The notes: generated from the sequence alone by a model not told the origin. 64,000 nucleotides of DNA from Clostridia bacterium (GCA_900770165.1 CAAGJJ010000106.1:1-64000); one strand, 5' to 3'. Shown: positions 18,499-31,352, counted from the first letter of the stretch. Program-made: numbers and translations.

Positions 18499-19998
18499 CC
18501 ACCATTGTTCTATTGCAAGATTAGCTATATATTCGTAGTCTTTAGAACTCCAAAACTTTTTTGTTAAATACTCATTTTTAATCTTTGTTCCTAAAAATGA
18601 ATTTTTGCTACAATATGGTGAGCCCATGTATGCACCAGATAATGTATTTCCAGCTTTTCTATATTCTAAAATAGAATTGTTTATTGAATAGTTTGATTCA
18701 AAATTGTTATCACAATCATAAGGAATATACTTAAATTCGTTTATTATATATTTTTTACCTAAATCAGAAGTATTAAGCCATACAAGAAAATCTTGTGCAA
18801 GTTTCTTTTCTTTATCGGAAGTTTTTGCATTAATACCATAGTACATGGAAACGTATACAGGTATAGATTTATTAAAGCTTTCAACATTGATATCGTTTGA
18901 ATGTATATCATAGTCATTCAGTGGAAGCTTAATAGGTATAATATTTAATCTATCAGAAAGTTCAGGATTGTTCTTTTCAATGTCATTATATGACCAATTT
19001 CCTTGACATATAAAAATAGATTTTCCGTCAGAAAAGTTTTTTACTGCTTGGTCATAGGTGCTTAATTCGGGATTGATATATGAATCTGATCGTTCTAATT
19101 GTCCATTTTCACCTGCAGTGTGGCTTGTTTTAAGGTCGAGAGCTTTACTATATGCTTTTAGTGGAGCATATAATAATTCAACTTGAGATTTGTTTGCATT
19201 CATTGCGTTTAAACTTGAATCAAATGTAGTATTTATTGCTATATTAATCATGTGGTTAATATATGTCCATTGTTCGGAACCAGCTACAGAGAAGACACCT
19301 GTTAATTTTTTAGAAATATCGTCTTTTTGAGCTGCTATCGGATATTTGTTACCATTTAAATATATATAGGTACTTTCATTATTTTTTATAAAGTAATCTA
19401 ATGCTTTAATAAGCATCTCAAAATCATTATATGATGCAGACTTTAAATCATTAATAAATGAGTCTACATTATCGTTTCCGAAAATACTCGATATTACATT
19501 ACGGTCAACTAAATATCCATATCCTTCAATGCCATATGGTATGCCAAAGTTACTGGAATCATTTAAACTAAGCCTCATATCATTAGGAATATTTTGTGTT
19601 AGTTCTTTGAAACTATCAATGTTTGAATCGTTAAAATTCCATGCAAAACCATCGTGCTGGAGTTTAGAAAGTTCTTTGAAACTTGTTATGGAGTATATTG
19701 TAGGATATTCGTATGAATTTAATTGACTATTAAGTTTTTCAAAGCTATCGTCTTCTTTAGAAGGAGATATAACTTTTATTTTTACACCATTTTCAGAGTA
19801 ATATTCATCTACAAGTTTTTGAAAGGTTTCAGAAACATTATATCTTGCGTTGTAAATACAGATATCATAATCCTTTTCATTTTTACTTGATGTTTGTGAA
19901 TAATATTGTTCAGTAGATGATTTTTTGCAGCCAGTAAATAAATTAGCTAAAAATAATGTAGTTATAAACAAACACAATATTTTACTTTTTTTATTCAT
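18490..19998 (-). CDS. Extracellular solute-binding lipoprotein (ABC sugar type)
   Basis: A protein of 502 aa with a lipoprotein signal peptide. The lipobox LFTGC ends at Cys24, so it is anchored on the outer face of the membrane. The fold and motifs (FSDGKSIFICQGNWS and Asn/Asp-rich loops) fit family 1 solute-binding proteins for sugars. No ABC permease or ATPase gene is nearby. It follows dapL by only 22 bp, with its own AAAGGAGAG site, and is probably cotranscribed with dapF-pyrG-dapL, an unusual company. The ligand is unknown. Confidence 0.8.
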   Translation of the reverse strand: MNKKSKILCLFITTLFLANLFTGCKKSSTEQYYSQTSSKNEKDYDICIYNARYNVSETFQKLVDEYYSENGVKIKVISPSKEDDSFEKLNSQLNSYEYPTIYSITSFKELSKLQHDGFAWNFNDSNIDSFKELTQNIPNDMRLSLNDSSNFGIPYGIEGYGYLVDRNVISSIFGNDNVDSFINDLKSASYNDFEMLIKALDYFIKNNESTYIYLNGNKYPIAAQKDDISKKLTGVFSVAGSEQWTYINHMINIAINTTFDSSLNAMNANKSQVELLYAPLKAYSKALDLKTSHTAGENGQLERSDSYINPELSTYDQAVKNFSDGKSIFICQGNWSYNDIEKNNPELSDRLNIIPIKLPLNDYDIHSNDINVESFNKSIPVYVSMYYGINAKTSDKEKKLAQDFLVWLNTSDLGKKYIINEFKYIPYDCDNNFESNYSINNSILEYRKAGNTLSGAYMGSPYCSKNSFLGTKIKNEYLTKKFWSSKDYEYIANLAIEQWWKK

Positions 19999-20020
19999 AT
20001 AACTCTCCTTTTGAGATGCT

Positions 20021-21205
20021 CTAGTTTACAGCCATTTTTCGGAGCCTTTCAGTAGCCTTAATAGTATCAGTTCTATCGCCAAATGCAGTTAACCTAAAGA
20101 ATCCCTCTCCATTTTTTCCAAATCCAGATCCGGGTGTTCCTACAATGTTTAATTCGTTTAACAAGTAATCGAAGAATTCCCATGATGACATTTTATTTGG
20201 ACATTTTAGCCAAACGTATGGAGAATTTTTACCTCCAGTAAACCATATGTTTAAGTCTTCTAGTGCAGAAGAAATGATTCTTGCATTTTCTTTATAATAT
20301 TCTATTGTATTACTAATTTGTTTTAACCCATCATTTGTAAATACTGAATTAGCAGCACATTGAATAATATAAGCTACACCGTTAAATTTAGTAGTTTGTC
20401 TTCTGCACCAAAGTTTATTCAATTTTATGCCGTCAAATTCTAAATCCAATGGAACAATTGTATATCCACATCTAGTGCCAGTAAATCCAGCTGTTTTTGA
20501 TAGTGAACAAAATTCTATTGAACATTTAGAAGCATCTTCAATTTCGAATATACTCCTTGGAAGAGTATCATTGCTTATAAATGCTTCATAAGCAGCATCA
20601 AATAATATTATAGCTTTATTATCTATAGCATAGTCAACCCATAATTTTAATTGTTCATGATTATATACAGCACCAGTTGGATTATTTGGTGAGCATATGT
20701 ATATAATATCTGCTTCTTTGTTTGAATTAGGAAGGGGGAGGAAAGAATTTTCCTTTGTAGCATTAATATACGATATTTTTCTTCCGTCCATAATATTTGT
20801 ATCAACATAAACTGGATAAACCGGGTCTGGAATTAAGACATTATTGTCTTTATCGAAAATATCTAAAATATTTCCGATATCACTTTTTGCACCATCACTT
20901 ATAAAAATTTCATTTAAATTAAGGCTAATATTTCTTTGTTGGTAGTAAGATTTTATATTTTGCCTTAAAAAATCATATCCTTGCTCAGGACCATATCCCT
21001 TAAAAGTTTTTTGGTTAGACATTTCATCAACTGCTTTATGCAATCCTTCAATTACGGAAGGACAAAGAGGTTTTGTGACATCTCCTATTCCAAGCCTGAT
21101 TAAGTCTATGTTTGGATTAGAAATTTTAAAATCGTTTACTTTTTTAGCTATAGTTGAAAAAAGATAGCTTTCATTAAGGTTCAAAAAGTTTTTGTTTATT
21201 TTCAT
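20021..21205 (-). CDS. dapL: LL-diaminopimelate aminotransferase
   Basis: PLP enzyme that converts tetrahydrodipicolinate directly to LL-diaminopimelate in one step of the lysine and peptidoglycan pathway. Family markers include LIRLGIGDVTKPL near residue 38, KGYGPEQGYDFLR, SDGAKSDIGNI, SPNNPTGAVYN and the PLP lysine in SLSKTAGFTGTRCGY. The start at 21205 (MKINKNF) follows AGGAG. An upstream GTG at 21211 overlaps that site. The 394-aa length is slightly shorter than plant forms (about 410). It follows pyrG with overlapping ends. Confidence 0.92.
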   Translation of the reverse strand: MKINKNFLNLNESYLFSTIAKKVNDFKISNPNIDLIRLGIGDVTKPLCPSVIEGLHKAVDEMSNQKTFKGYGPEQGYDFLRQNIKSYYQQRNISLNLNEIFISDGAKSDIGNILDIFDKDNNVLIPDPVYPVYVDTNIMDGRKISYINATKENSFLPLPNSNKEADIIYICSPNNPTGAVYNHEQLKLWVDYAIDNKAIILFDAAYEAFISNDTLPRSIFEIEDASKCSIEFCSLSKTAGFTGTRCGYTIVPLDLEFDGIKLNKLWCRRQTTKFNGVAYIIQCAANSVFTNDGLKQISNTIEYYKENARIISSALEDLNIWFTGGKNSPYVWLKCPNKMSSWEFFDYLLNELNIVGTPGSGFGKNGEGFFRLTAFGDRTDTIKATERLRKMAVN

Positions 21206-21207
21206 AA

Positions 21208-23639
<2,432 letters not shown>

Positions 23640-23799
23640 GCAATCACCTCTTTAAAAGTAAGTAAATTACTGAAGTAAAAAACCTAAATGTTTATGCTTT
23701 ATAAAAAATAATATTCAAATTATTATTACAACATACAAAATAATATTATATATTAAATGAGATATTTTTACAAGCGAAATTGAGGTATTAAAGGGTGTT

Positions 23800-23843
23800 A
23801 AAAAAATAAAAGCGAACAGCCTTTAAAACTTCTGTTCGCTTTT
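23800..23843 (-). terminator. Terminator of the GHKL kinase gene
   Basis: A perfect 12-bp stem AAAAGCGAACAG/CTGTTCGCTTTT (23808-23819 with 23832-23843). Read on the minus strand it ends in a T-rich tail (ATTTTTTT). It lies just after the kinase stop at 23854. Confidence 0.85.
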
Positions 23844-23853
23844 GAGTAAGGTT

Positions 23854-24483
23854 TTAGTTTTTAAAAACCAACTTGACATAAAAAATATTCCCTTTTTGTT
23901 TAAACTCTAATTTGCCATTGTATTTTTGAACACACTCTTTCATACTAATAATTCCAAATCCATGATATAAATTATCATTTTTAGTTGAATTAATATGATT
24001 ATTCTCAACTTGAACAATGCCTTCAACAGGATTTGATATCTCTACAGAAATATAATTATCAGGTTCTAAGGAAAATTTAACATTAATATACCTGCTAGTA
24101 TGAGTACTTAAATTGATACACGCCTCTATAGCATTATCTAAAGCATTACCGAGTGCTGTACAAAAATCCATTTCATCTCCAGAGAAATTAAATTTATGAG
24201 GTAGTTTATTTATATAGTGAAGCTCTATGTTATGCTGTTTAGCAGTGCTAGTTTTATATTGTAGTAAAATATCAATAATAGAATTACCTGTGATGTAAAT
24301 ATAATTGTTTTCTGCAATGCTATCACATATTTCAGATATTTTCTCTAAAGCTTTATTGTATTCGCCAATTGTGATGTAACCGGATATAACGAATAGAGAG
24401 TTTTTAATATTGTGAATTTTTTTAGTGAGAATTATGTCAGTTTCTGATTTAGATTTACAATCAATTGACGAAACATTTGACAT
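23854..24483 (-). CDS. Soluble GHKL histidine kinase-like protein (Spo0B/AgrC-like)
   Basis: A protein of 209 aa with a short N-terminus, then a helical hairpin LTKKIHNIKNSLFVISGYI (His near residue 26, like the H box of citrate/AgrC-type kinases or Spo0B) and a C-terminal GHKL ATPase domain with GNALDNAIEAC (N box) and YHGFGIISMKE (G box). There are no membrane helices or sensor domain, and no response regulator is adjacent. It could be a phosphotransferase or an orphan kinase. An AGAAGGTG site precedes the ATG. It has its own terminator. Its partner is unknown. Confidence 0.75.
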   Translation of the reverse strand: MSNVSSIDCKSKSETDIILTKKIHNIKNSLFVISGYITIGEYNKALEKISEICDSIAENNYIYITGNSIIDILLQYKTSTAKQHNIELHYINKLPHKFNFSGDEMDFCTALGNALDNAIEACINLSTHTSRYINVKFSLEPDNYISVEISNPVEGIVQVENNHINSTKNDNLYHGFGIISMKECVQKYNGKLEFKQKGNIFYVKLVFKN

Positions 24484-24728
24484 TTAGTAACACCTTCTCA
24501 GTGAATAGAGTTATAAAAATAGAGAATATTTTCCACTAAAAATTATAAACGAGAAAAATATTCACATAATTCTTTAAAAGAAAAATAAAGACGCAATAAA
24601 TGTAGAAATATGTATTTATTATTTGTATATTATTGTTCGATTTAACAAGAATATTTTTTCGCCATTTTTGTTAATATTTAATATAACAATTATATAATGA
24701 ATTTTTGTATTTATAACAAATAATATTA
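24484..24728. other. AT-rich divergent intergenic region
   Basis: About 245 bp of very AT-rich DNA between the divergent kinase gene and the trpB promoter. It presumably holds the kinase promoter on the minus strand, but no clear -35/-10 pair was picked out. No gene is seen. Confidence 0.3.
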
Positions 24729-24757
24729 TTGACAAAATTTATATAAATACATATAAT
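24729..24757 (+). promoter_or_regulatory. Promoter of the T-box/trpB transcript
   Basis: Perfect TTGACA (24729-24734), a 17-bp spacer and perfect TATAAT (24752-24757). Transcription would start near 24764, just before the T-box leader. Confidence 0.75.
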
Positions 24758-24784
24758 ATATTATACAAATTGATATATTTAAAC

Positions 24785-25034
24785 CGTAGATTAAGAATAG
24801 TAAGCAATATGAAAATTTAAAGAGAGTTGCAGTAGCTGTGATTGCAATAATTGGATGTTGCTGAATGGACTTATGAGGGCAGAGCGAACGGATATTTTTT
24901 ATCTTATTAGTATCTGACAGGAATTCCACCTGTTATAAAGGAAAAGAGTGGGCGAGATACTCGTCAATTAGGGTGGCACCGCAGGAGATTATTTCTCTTG
25001 TCCCAATTATTTTTTGGGACAAGAGATTTTTTAA
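24785..25034 (+). promoter_or_regulatory. T-box riboswitch, probably tRNA-Trp specific
   Basis: The conserved T-box sequence AGGGTGGCACCGCAGG lies at 24970-24985 and would pair with the 3' end of uncharged tRNA. It is followed by a terminator stem of about 12 bp (24994-25005 with 25015-25026) and a T run. Upstream lie stem I elements (AGAGAG near 24820). A TGG in the context GAATGGAC at 24866-24868 is the likely specifier codon, which matches the tryptophan gene downstream. Uncharged tRNA-Trp would stabilise the antiterminator and switch trpB on. The leader boundaries are approximate. Confidence 0.85.
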
Positions 25035-25060
25035 TTTTATAATAAAAGGAGGAGAGATAT

Positions 25061-26440
25061 ATGATTAAAATACCACATAGGTTTTATCTTTCGGAGGATG
25101 AAATGCCTAAACAATGGTATAATCTTCGTGCTGATATGAAAGAATTACCAAGTCCACTTATAAATCCAAAAAACTTGAAGCCAGTTACTCTAAAAGATCT
25201 GTATCCCATATTCACTGAAGAATCTGCTAAGCAAGAGTTAGATTCGGGAACACGATATATAGATATACCAGAAGAAGTACAAGAAATTTATAAAATATAT
25301 AGACCCTCACCGCTTATTAGAGCATATAACCTTGAAAAGGCTTTAGATACACCAGCTAAGATCTATTATAAATTTGAGGGTAATAATACTTCAGGAAGCC
25401 ATAAACTTAATTCAGCTGTTGCACAGGCCTATTATGCTAAAAAGCAAGGGTTAACTTCTTTAACAACAGAGACCGGGGCAGGTCAATGGGGCACAGCTAT
25501 GGCAGAGGCTTGTTCATATTTTGGAATTTCATTAACTGTATATATGGTAAAGGTTTCATATAAGCAAAAACCATATAGGAAATCTGTTATGCAAACATTT
25601 GGTGCCAATGTTATACCAAGTCCAAGTGAAACTACTGCTGTAGGAAGAAAAATTCTTAGCAATAATCCCAATACAGGAGGAAGTCTTGGATGTGCAATAT
25701 CGGAAGCAGTGGAAACTGCTATTAACACTCGAAACTGTAGATATGTTTTGGGATCTGTGTTAAACCAAGTTTTGTTGCATCAATCCATTATTGGACTAGA
25801 AAGTAAAAAAGCTATGGAGTTACTTGATGAATATCCAGATATAATTATTGGATGTGCTGGTGGAGGATCTAATTTGGGTGGCCTTATAGCACCATTTATG
25901 CAAGATAAATTATTAAGAAAAAGTAATCCAGAAATAATAGCTGTAGAACCAGCTTCTTGTCCATCTTTGACTAGAGGACGTTATGCATATGATTTTTGTG
26001 ATACTGGAAAAGTAACGCCTATTGCAAAGATGTATACACTAGGAAACGAGTTTATTCCATCTGCTAATCATGCTGGTGGATTAAGGTATCATGGCATGGC
26101 GTCTACAATGTCTAAATTATATCATGATGGTTATATGAAAGCTGTATCAGCTAAGCAAACAGATGTATTTAAGGCAGCGGTATATTTTGCAAAGCATGAA
26201 ACAATATTACCAGCACCTGAATCAGCGCATGCTATATATGAAGCTATTAATCAAGCTTTAAATTGTAAGAAAACAGGGGAAAGAAAGACTATATTATTTG
26301 GACTGACAGGTACAGGATATTTTGATATGACTGCATATAATGCTTACAATAGAGGAGAAATGATAGATTATATTCCTTCTGATATAGATTTAAAAAGAAG
26401 TTTAAATTGCTTGCCTGTAATTCCTGAATATCAAGAATAA
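25061..26440 (+). CDS. trpB: Tryptophan synthase beta chain, TrpB2 type
   Basis: PLP enzyme that condenses indole with serine to make tryptophan. The 459-aa length, the long N-terminal extension and RPSPLIRAYNLEK place it in the TrpB2 group and not with the shorter TrpB1 partner of TrpA. The PLP lysine is in GSHKLNSA near residue 113. GAGQWGTA and the glycine-rich GCAGGGSNLGGL bind the cofactor phosphate and substrate. There is no trpA or other trp gene nearby, so it may salvage free indole. It is controlled by the T-box just upstream, with a strong AGGAGG site. Confidence 0.92.
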   Translation: MIKIPHRFYLSEDEMPKQWYNLRADMKELPSPLINPKNLKPVTLKDLYPIFTEESAKQELDSGTRYIDIPEEVQEIYKIYRPSPLIRAYNLEKALDTPAKIYYKFEGNNTSGSHKLNSAVAQAYYAKKQGLTSLTTETGAGQWGTAMAEACSYFGISLTVYMVKVSYKQKPYRKSVMQTFGANVIPSPSETTAVGRKILSNNPNTGGSLGCAISEAVETAINTRNCRYVLGSVLNQVLLHQSIIGLESKKAMELLDEYPDIIIGCAGGGSNLGGLIAPFMQDKLLRKSNPEIIAVEPASCPSLTRGRYAYDFCDTGKVTPIAKMYTLGNEFIPSANHAGGLRYHGMASTMSKLYHDGYMKAVSAKQTDVFKAAVYFAKHETILPAPESAHAIYEAINQALNCKKTGERKTILFGLTGTGYFDMTAYNAYNRGEMIDYIPSDIDLKRSLNCLPVIPEYQE

Positions 26441-26455
26441 TTTGTTTGTATTAAT

Positions 26456-26495
26456 AAAAAAAGCTATTCAAAATTTTGAATAGCTTTTTTTATTT
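26456..26495. terminator. Bidirectional terminator between trpB and the V-ATPase operon
   Basis: A near-perfect palindrome centred near 26473 (AAAAGCTATTCAAAA with its complement) is flanked by A and T runs. It ends the trpB transcript and the convergent V-ATPase transcript, whose last stop codon is at 26490-26492. Confidence 0.88.
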
Positions 26496-27107
26496 TGTTT
26501 TATTTCTCTTTATTACCTTAAGTCTTGAGAATTCTTCTCTGTCTTTTTCATCCAAGGCGTCGGTTATAAACTTAACAGTTTTTTCAAACCTCGGAATCAT
26601 TATATTCTTTAAGGCATTAGCTCTTTTTTGAGTTTTCTTTATTGCATCAGCTAATCTATATACACTGTTTTCTATTTCGGCTAAATTAGCAGTTAGTTTT
26701 TTAACTTCTATAAATTTTAAATATGCTTCATCGAGCATAGAGTTAGAGGAATAAAGGCCATAAGGAACTCCTGAATTTTCTTCAGTGTTTGCAATAGAAA
26801 CAATAGGAATTTCCACGCCCATTACGCTTCTGTATGATAATTCTAATGAATTATCTTCTTTTACAGTGTTTGATAATTCATCGCATATACCCAAGGTTAT
26901 GTTAGCCTTTTGCAAAGCAATGTATGCACTACTGTAGGTTGAATCTATTTTATTTTGTATTTCTGTAGCGTGATTTATAAGGGCCATGATTTCCCTAACT
27001 AATATATTTCTTTTTCTGTCAAGCAACTCAAAGCCGCCTTTTGCAAGTTCGAGAGACTTTTTGGTAGCTATTAAATTGCCTTTTGTGGGAACAGCCTGTA
27101 CAGCCAA
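26490..27107 (-). CDS. ntpD: V-type ATP synthase subunit D
   Basis: Central stalk (rotor axle) subunit of the V/A-type rotary ATPase. The 205 aa are mostly two long coiled-coil helices. The N-terminal VPTKGNLIATKKSLELAKGG and the C-terminal RRANALKN-like KRANALKNIMIPRF segments are family signatures. The start is a TTG (27107) with GAGGTG 7 bp upstream. No ATG fits the conserved N-terminus. It is the last gene of the G-C-I-K-F-E-A-B-D operon. Confidence 0.93.
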   Translation of the reverse strand: MAVQAVPTKGNLIATKKSLELAKGGFELLDRKRNILVREIMALINHATEIQNKIDSTYSSAYIALQKANITLGICDELSNTVKEDNSLELSYRSVMGVEIPIVSIANTEENSGVPYGLYSSNSMLDEAYLKFIEVKKLTANLAEIENSVYRLADAIKKTQKRANALKNIMIPRFEKTVKFITDALDEKDREEFSRLKVIKRNKTK

Positions 27108-27136
27108 TTTACTACACCTCTATTCCGTATAAAAGA

Positions 27137-28570
27137 TTATTCATCATCAGATTCATTATTTTCCAAGTTAGTTTCACTTACTTTAGACAAATCTTCAGAA
27201 GATTTATAAAATTTATCTAAAACTTCAGGATCTATTCTATCGAGTTCTTCTTTAGGTAAAGTTGATAATAATTTCCAGCCTAAATCTAAGCTTTCGTTTA
27301 TAGTTCTATTCGCGTTAAATCCCTGGTTTACAAATAAAGATTCAAATAATTTACCAAATTCTATGAATTTTTTATCTGTAGGTGAGAGTTCTTCTTCACC
27401 TATAACAGAGGCTAAAGATCTAGCTTCCATAACTCTTGCATATGAAGCAAATAGCTGGTTAGCTACAGCAGAGTGATCTTCTCGTGTAAAACCTTTACCT
27501 ATTCCATCTTTCATTAATCTAGAAAGAGAGGGGAGAACTGAAACTGCAGGATAAAATCCTTTTCCTTCTAAAGTTCTATCTAAAACTATTTGGCCTTCTG
27601 TGATATATCCTGTAAGATCTGGAACAGGGTGAGTTATATCGTCATTTGGCATAGTTAATATAGGTATTTGTGTAACAGAACCAGTTTTACCTTTTATCAT
27701 TCCAGCTCTTTCATAAAGGGATGCTAAGTCCGAATAAAGATAGCCAGGGAACCCTTTCCTTCCAGGAATTTCACCTTTTGATGAACTAAATTCACGCAAA
27801 GCCTCTGCATATGATGTCATATCAGTCATTATAACCAAAACATGCATATTTAATTCAAACGCTAAATATTCGGCAGTTGTTAATGCACACCTGGGAGTTA
27901 GTGTTCTTTCTATAATAGGATCGTTAGATAAGTTTAAAAACATTACAACTTTTTGAAGAACTCCAGATTCATCAAAACTTCTTCTAAAATATTCAGCAAC
28001 ATCATTTTTTACTCCCATAGCTGCAAAGACAATACAGAAGTTTGAATTTTCATTATCTGAAATTTTTGCTTGTGTTGCTATTTGAACAGCAAGTTCATTA
28101 TGCTTCATACCAGATCCAGAGAATATAGGAAGCTTTTGTCCTCTTATTAGTGTCATTAATGTATCTATTGTTGAGATACCAGTGTTTATATAATTTTTAG
28201 GATAAACTCTAGATACAGGATTGATAGGTGTACCATTTATGTTCATACGTTTATCAGGAAAGATTTCTCCTAAACCATCAATAGGCTTACCAGCACCGTT
28301 AAATACACGTCCTAATACTTCCGGAGATAATGGCATTTCCATTGGATGACCTGTTAATCGAGTTCTTGTGTTTACTAAGGAAATATTACGAGTACCTTCA
28401 AAGATTTGTATTACAACTCTATTTCCATCTATTTGGACAACTCTACCTTGTCTAATTGTTCCGTCATCTAGACGAACGTCAACAATTTCTTCAAAAGATA
28501 CATTGTCTACACCGTCTAATACTATTAAGGAACCATTTATTTCTTTGACTCCAACATAATCTAGAATCAT
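27137..28570 (-). CDS. ntpB: V-type ATP synthase subunit B
   Basis: Non-catalytic nucleotide-site subunit of the V1 hexamer. The 477 aa include the degenerate P-loop region [13 protein letters not shown] near residue 155, where A-type GxxGxGKT is lost, as expected for B. The conserved [30 protein letters not shown] block also fits (only its ends are needed for recognition). An acidic C-terminal tail (about the last 20 residues) is present. The start follows GGGAGG. It alternates with subunit A in the head. Confidence 0.95.
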   Translation of the reverse strand: MILDYVGVKEINGSLIVLDGVDNVSFEEIVDVRLDDGTIRQGRVVQIDGNRVVIQIFEGTRNISLVNTRTRLTGHPMEMPLSPEVLGRVFNGAGKPIDGLGEIFPDKRMNINGTPINPVSRVYPKNYINTGISTIDTLMTLIRGQKLPIFSGSGMKHNELAVQIATQAKISDNENSNFCIVFAAMGVKNDVAEYFRRSFDESGVLQKVVMFLNLSNDPIIERTLTPRCALTTAEYLAFELNMHVLVIMTDMTSYAEALREFSSSKGEIPGRKGFPGYLYSDLASLYERAGMIKGKTGSVTQIPILTMPNDDITHPVPDLTGYITEGQIVLDRTLEGKGFYPAVSVLPSLSRLMKDGIGKGFTREDHSAVANQLFASYARVMEARSLASVIGEEELSPTDKKFIEFGKLFESLFVNQGFNANRTINESLDLGWKLLSTLPKEELDRIDPEVLDKFYKSSEDLSKVSETNLENNESDDE

Positions 28571-28588
28571 ATATATTTATCCTCCCGG

Positions 28589-30349
28589 TTAAATCTTTAT
28601 CAATTCAGCAAATGAATTATCTATTTCTTTAATATATTCATCAAACATGTCAAGTTTATTGTTTGGAATATCATATTTCATTTTTATTAGCTTATCGAAC
28701 AAACCGAGCTCTATTATTCTAGAAATAGGAATTGCTGCAGATATAAGTTGTTTAGATTTTTTATATAAGTGTAATATTACTTTCATCATTAGCTTTTGCT
28801 TTTCGAGTGGAACATAGGTATCTTCAGCATGAAATGCATTTTGTTGAAGAAATCCAACTCTTATAACTCTTGCTATTTCTATTATTAATTTTTGATCATC
28901 TGGTAAAACATCTGAACCAATTAGTTTAACGATTTCCATAAGTTGATTTTCTTCATGTAAAATAGAGCTGATTTTTTTTCTATATTTTATAAAAGATTCT
29001 CCAACATTTTCAATATACCATTTGTCAAGATCTATGAAGTATTCGCTATAACTAGACATCCAGTTTATTGCAGGATAATGCCTTTCATATGCAAGAGCTT
29101 TGTCTAATGCCCAGAAACATCTAGTAAATCTTTTCGTATTTTGTGTTACAGGTTCGGAGAAATCGGAACCCTGTGGAGATACAGCACCTATAATTGTAAC
29201 AGAACCTTCATTGTTATTTAAGGTTGTTGCTCTGCCGGCTCTTTCATAGAACTCTGAAAGCCTAGATGGTAAGTATGCTGGAAATCCTTCTTCAGCAGGC
29301 ATTTCTTCAAGTCTTCCTGAAATTTCTCTTAAGGCTTCAGCCCAACGTGAGGTAGAATCGGCCATAATTGCAACATGATATCCCATATCTCGATAATATT
29401 CAGCAAGTGTTATTCCTGTGTAAATAGAAGCTTCACGAGCTGCAACAGGCATATTCGAAGTGTTTGCTATTAATGCGGTCCTGTCGGTCATTGGTCTTCC
29501 AGATTTAGGGTCTATAAGCTCTGAAAATTCATCTAAAACTTGACTCATTTCATTTCCACGCTCACCACAACCGACATATATGATTATGTCGGCATCGCAC
29601 CATTTTGCTAATTGATGTTGAGACATAGTTTTACCTGTTCCAAAACCGCCTGGAATTGCTGCAGTACCGCCTTTAGATATAGGGAAGAGAGTATCCATTA
29701 CTCTTTGTCCAGTTATAAGTGGAACAGTAGCTGGTAGCCTTTCTAAAACAGGTCTAGGTGTTCTTATTGGCCATTTTTGACAAAGTGTTAATTCATGTAT
29801 GTTTCCGTTTGAATCTTTAATAGTTACAATGGTATCGTGTATTTTGTATTTTCCATTTTCTTTAACATCTATAACTTCACCGCTTAATTTAGGAGAAAGC
29901 ATACATTTGTGCATAATAATTGTTGTTTCAGGACAAGTTGCGTAAATGTCACCAGGATTTAATTTATCTCCTATTTTAACGGTTATGGTGACATCCCAAA
30001 GCCTAGAGGTGTCTAGAGATTCAACAGATGCACCACGTGCTATAAATGCTCCGGATTTTTCTTCTATTGCTTTTAAAGGCCTTTCAATTCCATCAAAAAT
30101 ATTATTCATAATGCCAGGCCCTAAAGTAATGTTCATTGGGCTTCCTGTGCCTATAACTGGTTCGCCTGGTTTTAAACCTGTTGTTTCCTCATAAACCTGA
30201 ATTGTAGTATATTCATCTGTTATACCTATAATTTCTCCCACTAGATGTGAATGACCTACATAGACCATCTCCATCATTGAGAAATCTTTGGTATTTTTTA
30301 CGGTTACAACAGGACCATTTATACCATATATTATGTTATTATCATTCAT
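28589..30349 (-). CDS. ntpA: V-type ATP synthase subunit A (catalytic)
   Basis: Catalytic subunit of the rotary ATPase head. The Walker A is [17 protein letters not shown] near residue 230, the Walker B area includes [11 protein letters not shown], and the arginine and glutamate region [16 protein letters not shown] is intact. The bulge domain insertion typical of V/A-type A subunits lies around residues 110-190. The start is uncertain: 30349 ([13 protein letters not shown]) aligns with family N-termini but is 15 bp from AAAGGA. In-frame ATG and TTG codons lie up to 30373. About 586 aa. Confidence 0.94.
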   Translation of the reverse strand: MNDNNIIYGINGPVVTVKNTKDFSMMEMVYVGHSHLVGEIIGITDEYTTIQVYEETTGLKPGEPVIGTGSPMNITLGPGIMNNIFDGIERPLKAIEEKSGAFIARGASVESLDTSRLWDVTITVKIGDKLNPGDIYATCPETTIIMHKCMLSPKLSGEVIDVKENGKYKIHDTIVTIKDSNGNIHELTLCQKWPIRTPRPVLERLPATVPLITGQRVMDTLFPISKGGTAAIPGGFGTGKTMSQHQLAKWCDADIIIYVGCGERGNEMSQVLDEFSELIDPKSGRPMTDRTALIANTSNMPVAAREASIYTGITLAEYYRDMGYHVAIMADSTSRWAEALREISGRLEEMPAEEGFPAYLPSRLSEFYERAGRATTLNNNEGSVTIIGAVSPQGSDFSEPVTQNTKRFTRCFWALDKALAYERHYPAINWMSSYSEYFIDLDKWYIENVGESFIKYRKKISSILHEENQLMEIVKLIGSDVLPDDQKLIIEIARVIRVGFLQQNAFHAEDTYVPLEKQKLMMKVILHLYKKSKQLISAAIPISRIIELGLFDKLIKMKYDIPNNKLDMFDEYIKEIDNSFAELIKI

Positions 30350-30430
30350 AAAATTTACGATCATTCCTTTCAAATAGCGGAAGGTCTATACTAATAATCT
30401 TTGCAGTTTATTTAAATACACTTAAATACT

Positions 30431-31027
30431 TTATTGCAATTTCAGTCCTGAGTTTTCTGCAAACCATATATACTGTTCTTCCAATTTAGAATCAAGTGTT
30501 TCATCTGCTATTAATCCCATATGAGGATTATAACTATAAATTCCACCAATTTTGATATTATCTTTTATTTCAATATCACAGTCTTTTCCAAAGTTTTCTT
30601 TTATTATATCAGAAAAAGCTAAATCTTCTTTTCGAACATATATCTTTGTTCCTGGTTTATCCAACACAGATGAAATAGCTTTAGCGTATTTAGCAAGAAG
30701 CTTTGGATATTCATTAGTCTTAGTAAAATTTAGTAATTTTAATTTTGCTTTTTCAAATACATCTTTAGTAATAGAATTTCTTTTTTCAAAAAGTTTTTTG
30801 CGGCTTTCCAGTTCTTTTTTAGACATTTCCTTGGAAATTTCAGCTTTCATTTCTGCCATTTCTTTTTGTATAAGTATGTATACATCATTTAAAATTTCAG
30901 ATTCAGCTTTTTCAATTTCCTCTTTTTTAAATTTTTCTGTTTCACTTTTTATTTTTGTTCTTTGTTCTTCCGCATATTTATTTATAGCCTTTAGAAAATT
31001 ACTTGTTTTACCGGTTTGATTAGGCAT
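30431..31027 (-). CDS. ntpE: V-type ATP synthase subunit E
   Basis: Peripheral stalk subunit with a long N-terminal charged coiled coil (about residues 10-110, rich in E and K) and a small alpha/beta C-terminal domain that binds the head. The start at 31027 (MPNQTGKT) has GGGAGG 7 bp upstream, and the upstream ATG at 31033 sits too close to that site. It lies between F and A in the operon. E pairs with the G-like subunit (35250) to form the stator stalks. Confidence 0.88.
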   Translation of the reverse strand: MPNQTGKTSNFLKAINKYAEEQRTKIKSETEKFKKEEIEKAESEILNDVYILIQKEMAEMKAEISKEMSKKELESRKKLFEKRNSITKDVFEKAKLKLLNFTKTNEYPKLLAKYAKAISSVLDKPGTKIYVRKEDLAFSDIIKENFGKDCDIEIKDNIKIGGIYSYNPHMGLIADETLDSKLEEQYIWFAENSGLKLQ

Positions 31028-31043
31028 TACCATACCTCCCAAA

Positions 31044-31352
31044 TTAGATTTTAACTCCAATAGCTTCTCTTACATATCTTGTTATTGAATCTTTTGTACG
31101 CCCGTTGCCATGTCGGTCAGGAATTTCGACAATTAATGGCTGTTTTCTATTTAATTTAAGATCATATACCATATCTGGGCAGAGCTTTACAAGACGTTCA
31201 GTCATTAATATAACAGCTACGTCGTCCATTTCCATTGCGTCAGATAAAGCTTTCCTTGTTTCTGCATATTCATGTACAAGAACACCATGAATTCCTGCAA
31301 GTTTCATACCAACTATTGTATCGATATTATCGCTAATAAGATGAAAACGCAT
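31044..31352 (-). CDS. ntpF: V-type ATP synthase subunit F
   Basis: Small rotor subunit of 102 aa that binds the D axle. The N-terminal segment FHLISDNIDTIVGMKLAGI and the ILMTERLV motif near residue 48 are typical of F. The C-terminal half ends in a helix (TRYVREAIGV). AGAAGGT precedes the ATG. It lies between K and E and ends 17 bp before the E start. Confidence 0.93.
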   Translation of the reverse strand: MRFHLISDNIDTIVGMKLAGIHGVLVHEYAETRKALSDAMEMDDVAVILMTERLVKLCPDMVYDLKLNRKQPLIVEIPDRHGNGRTKDSITRYVREAIGVKI

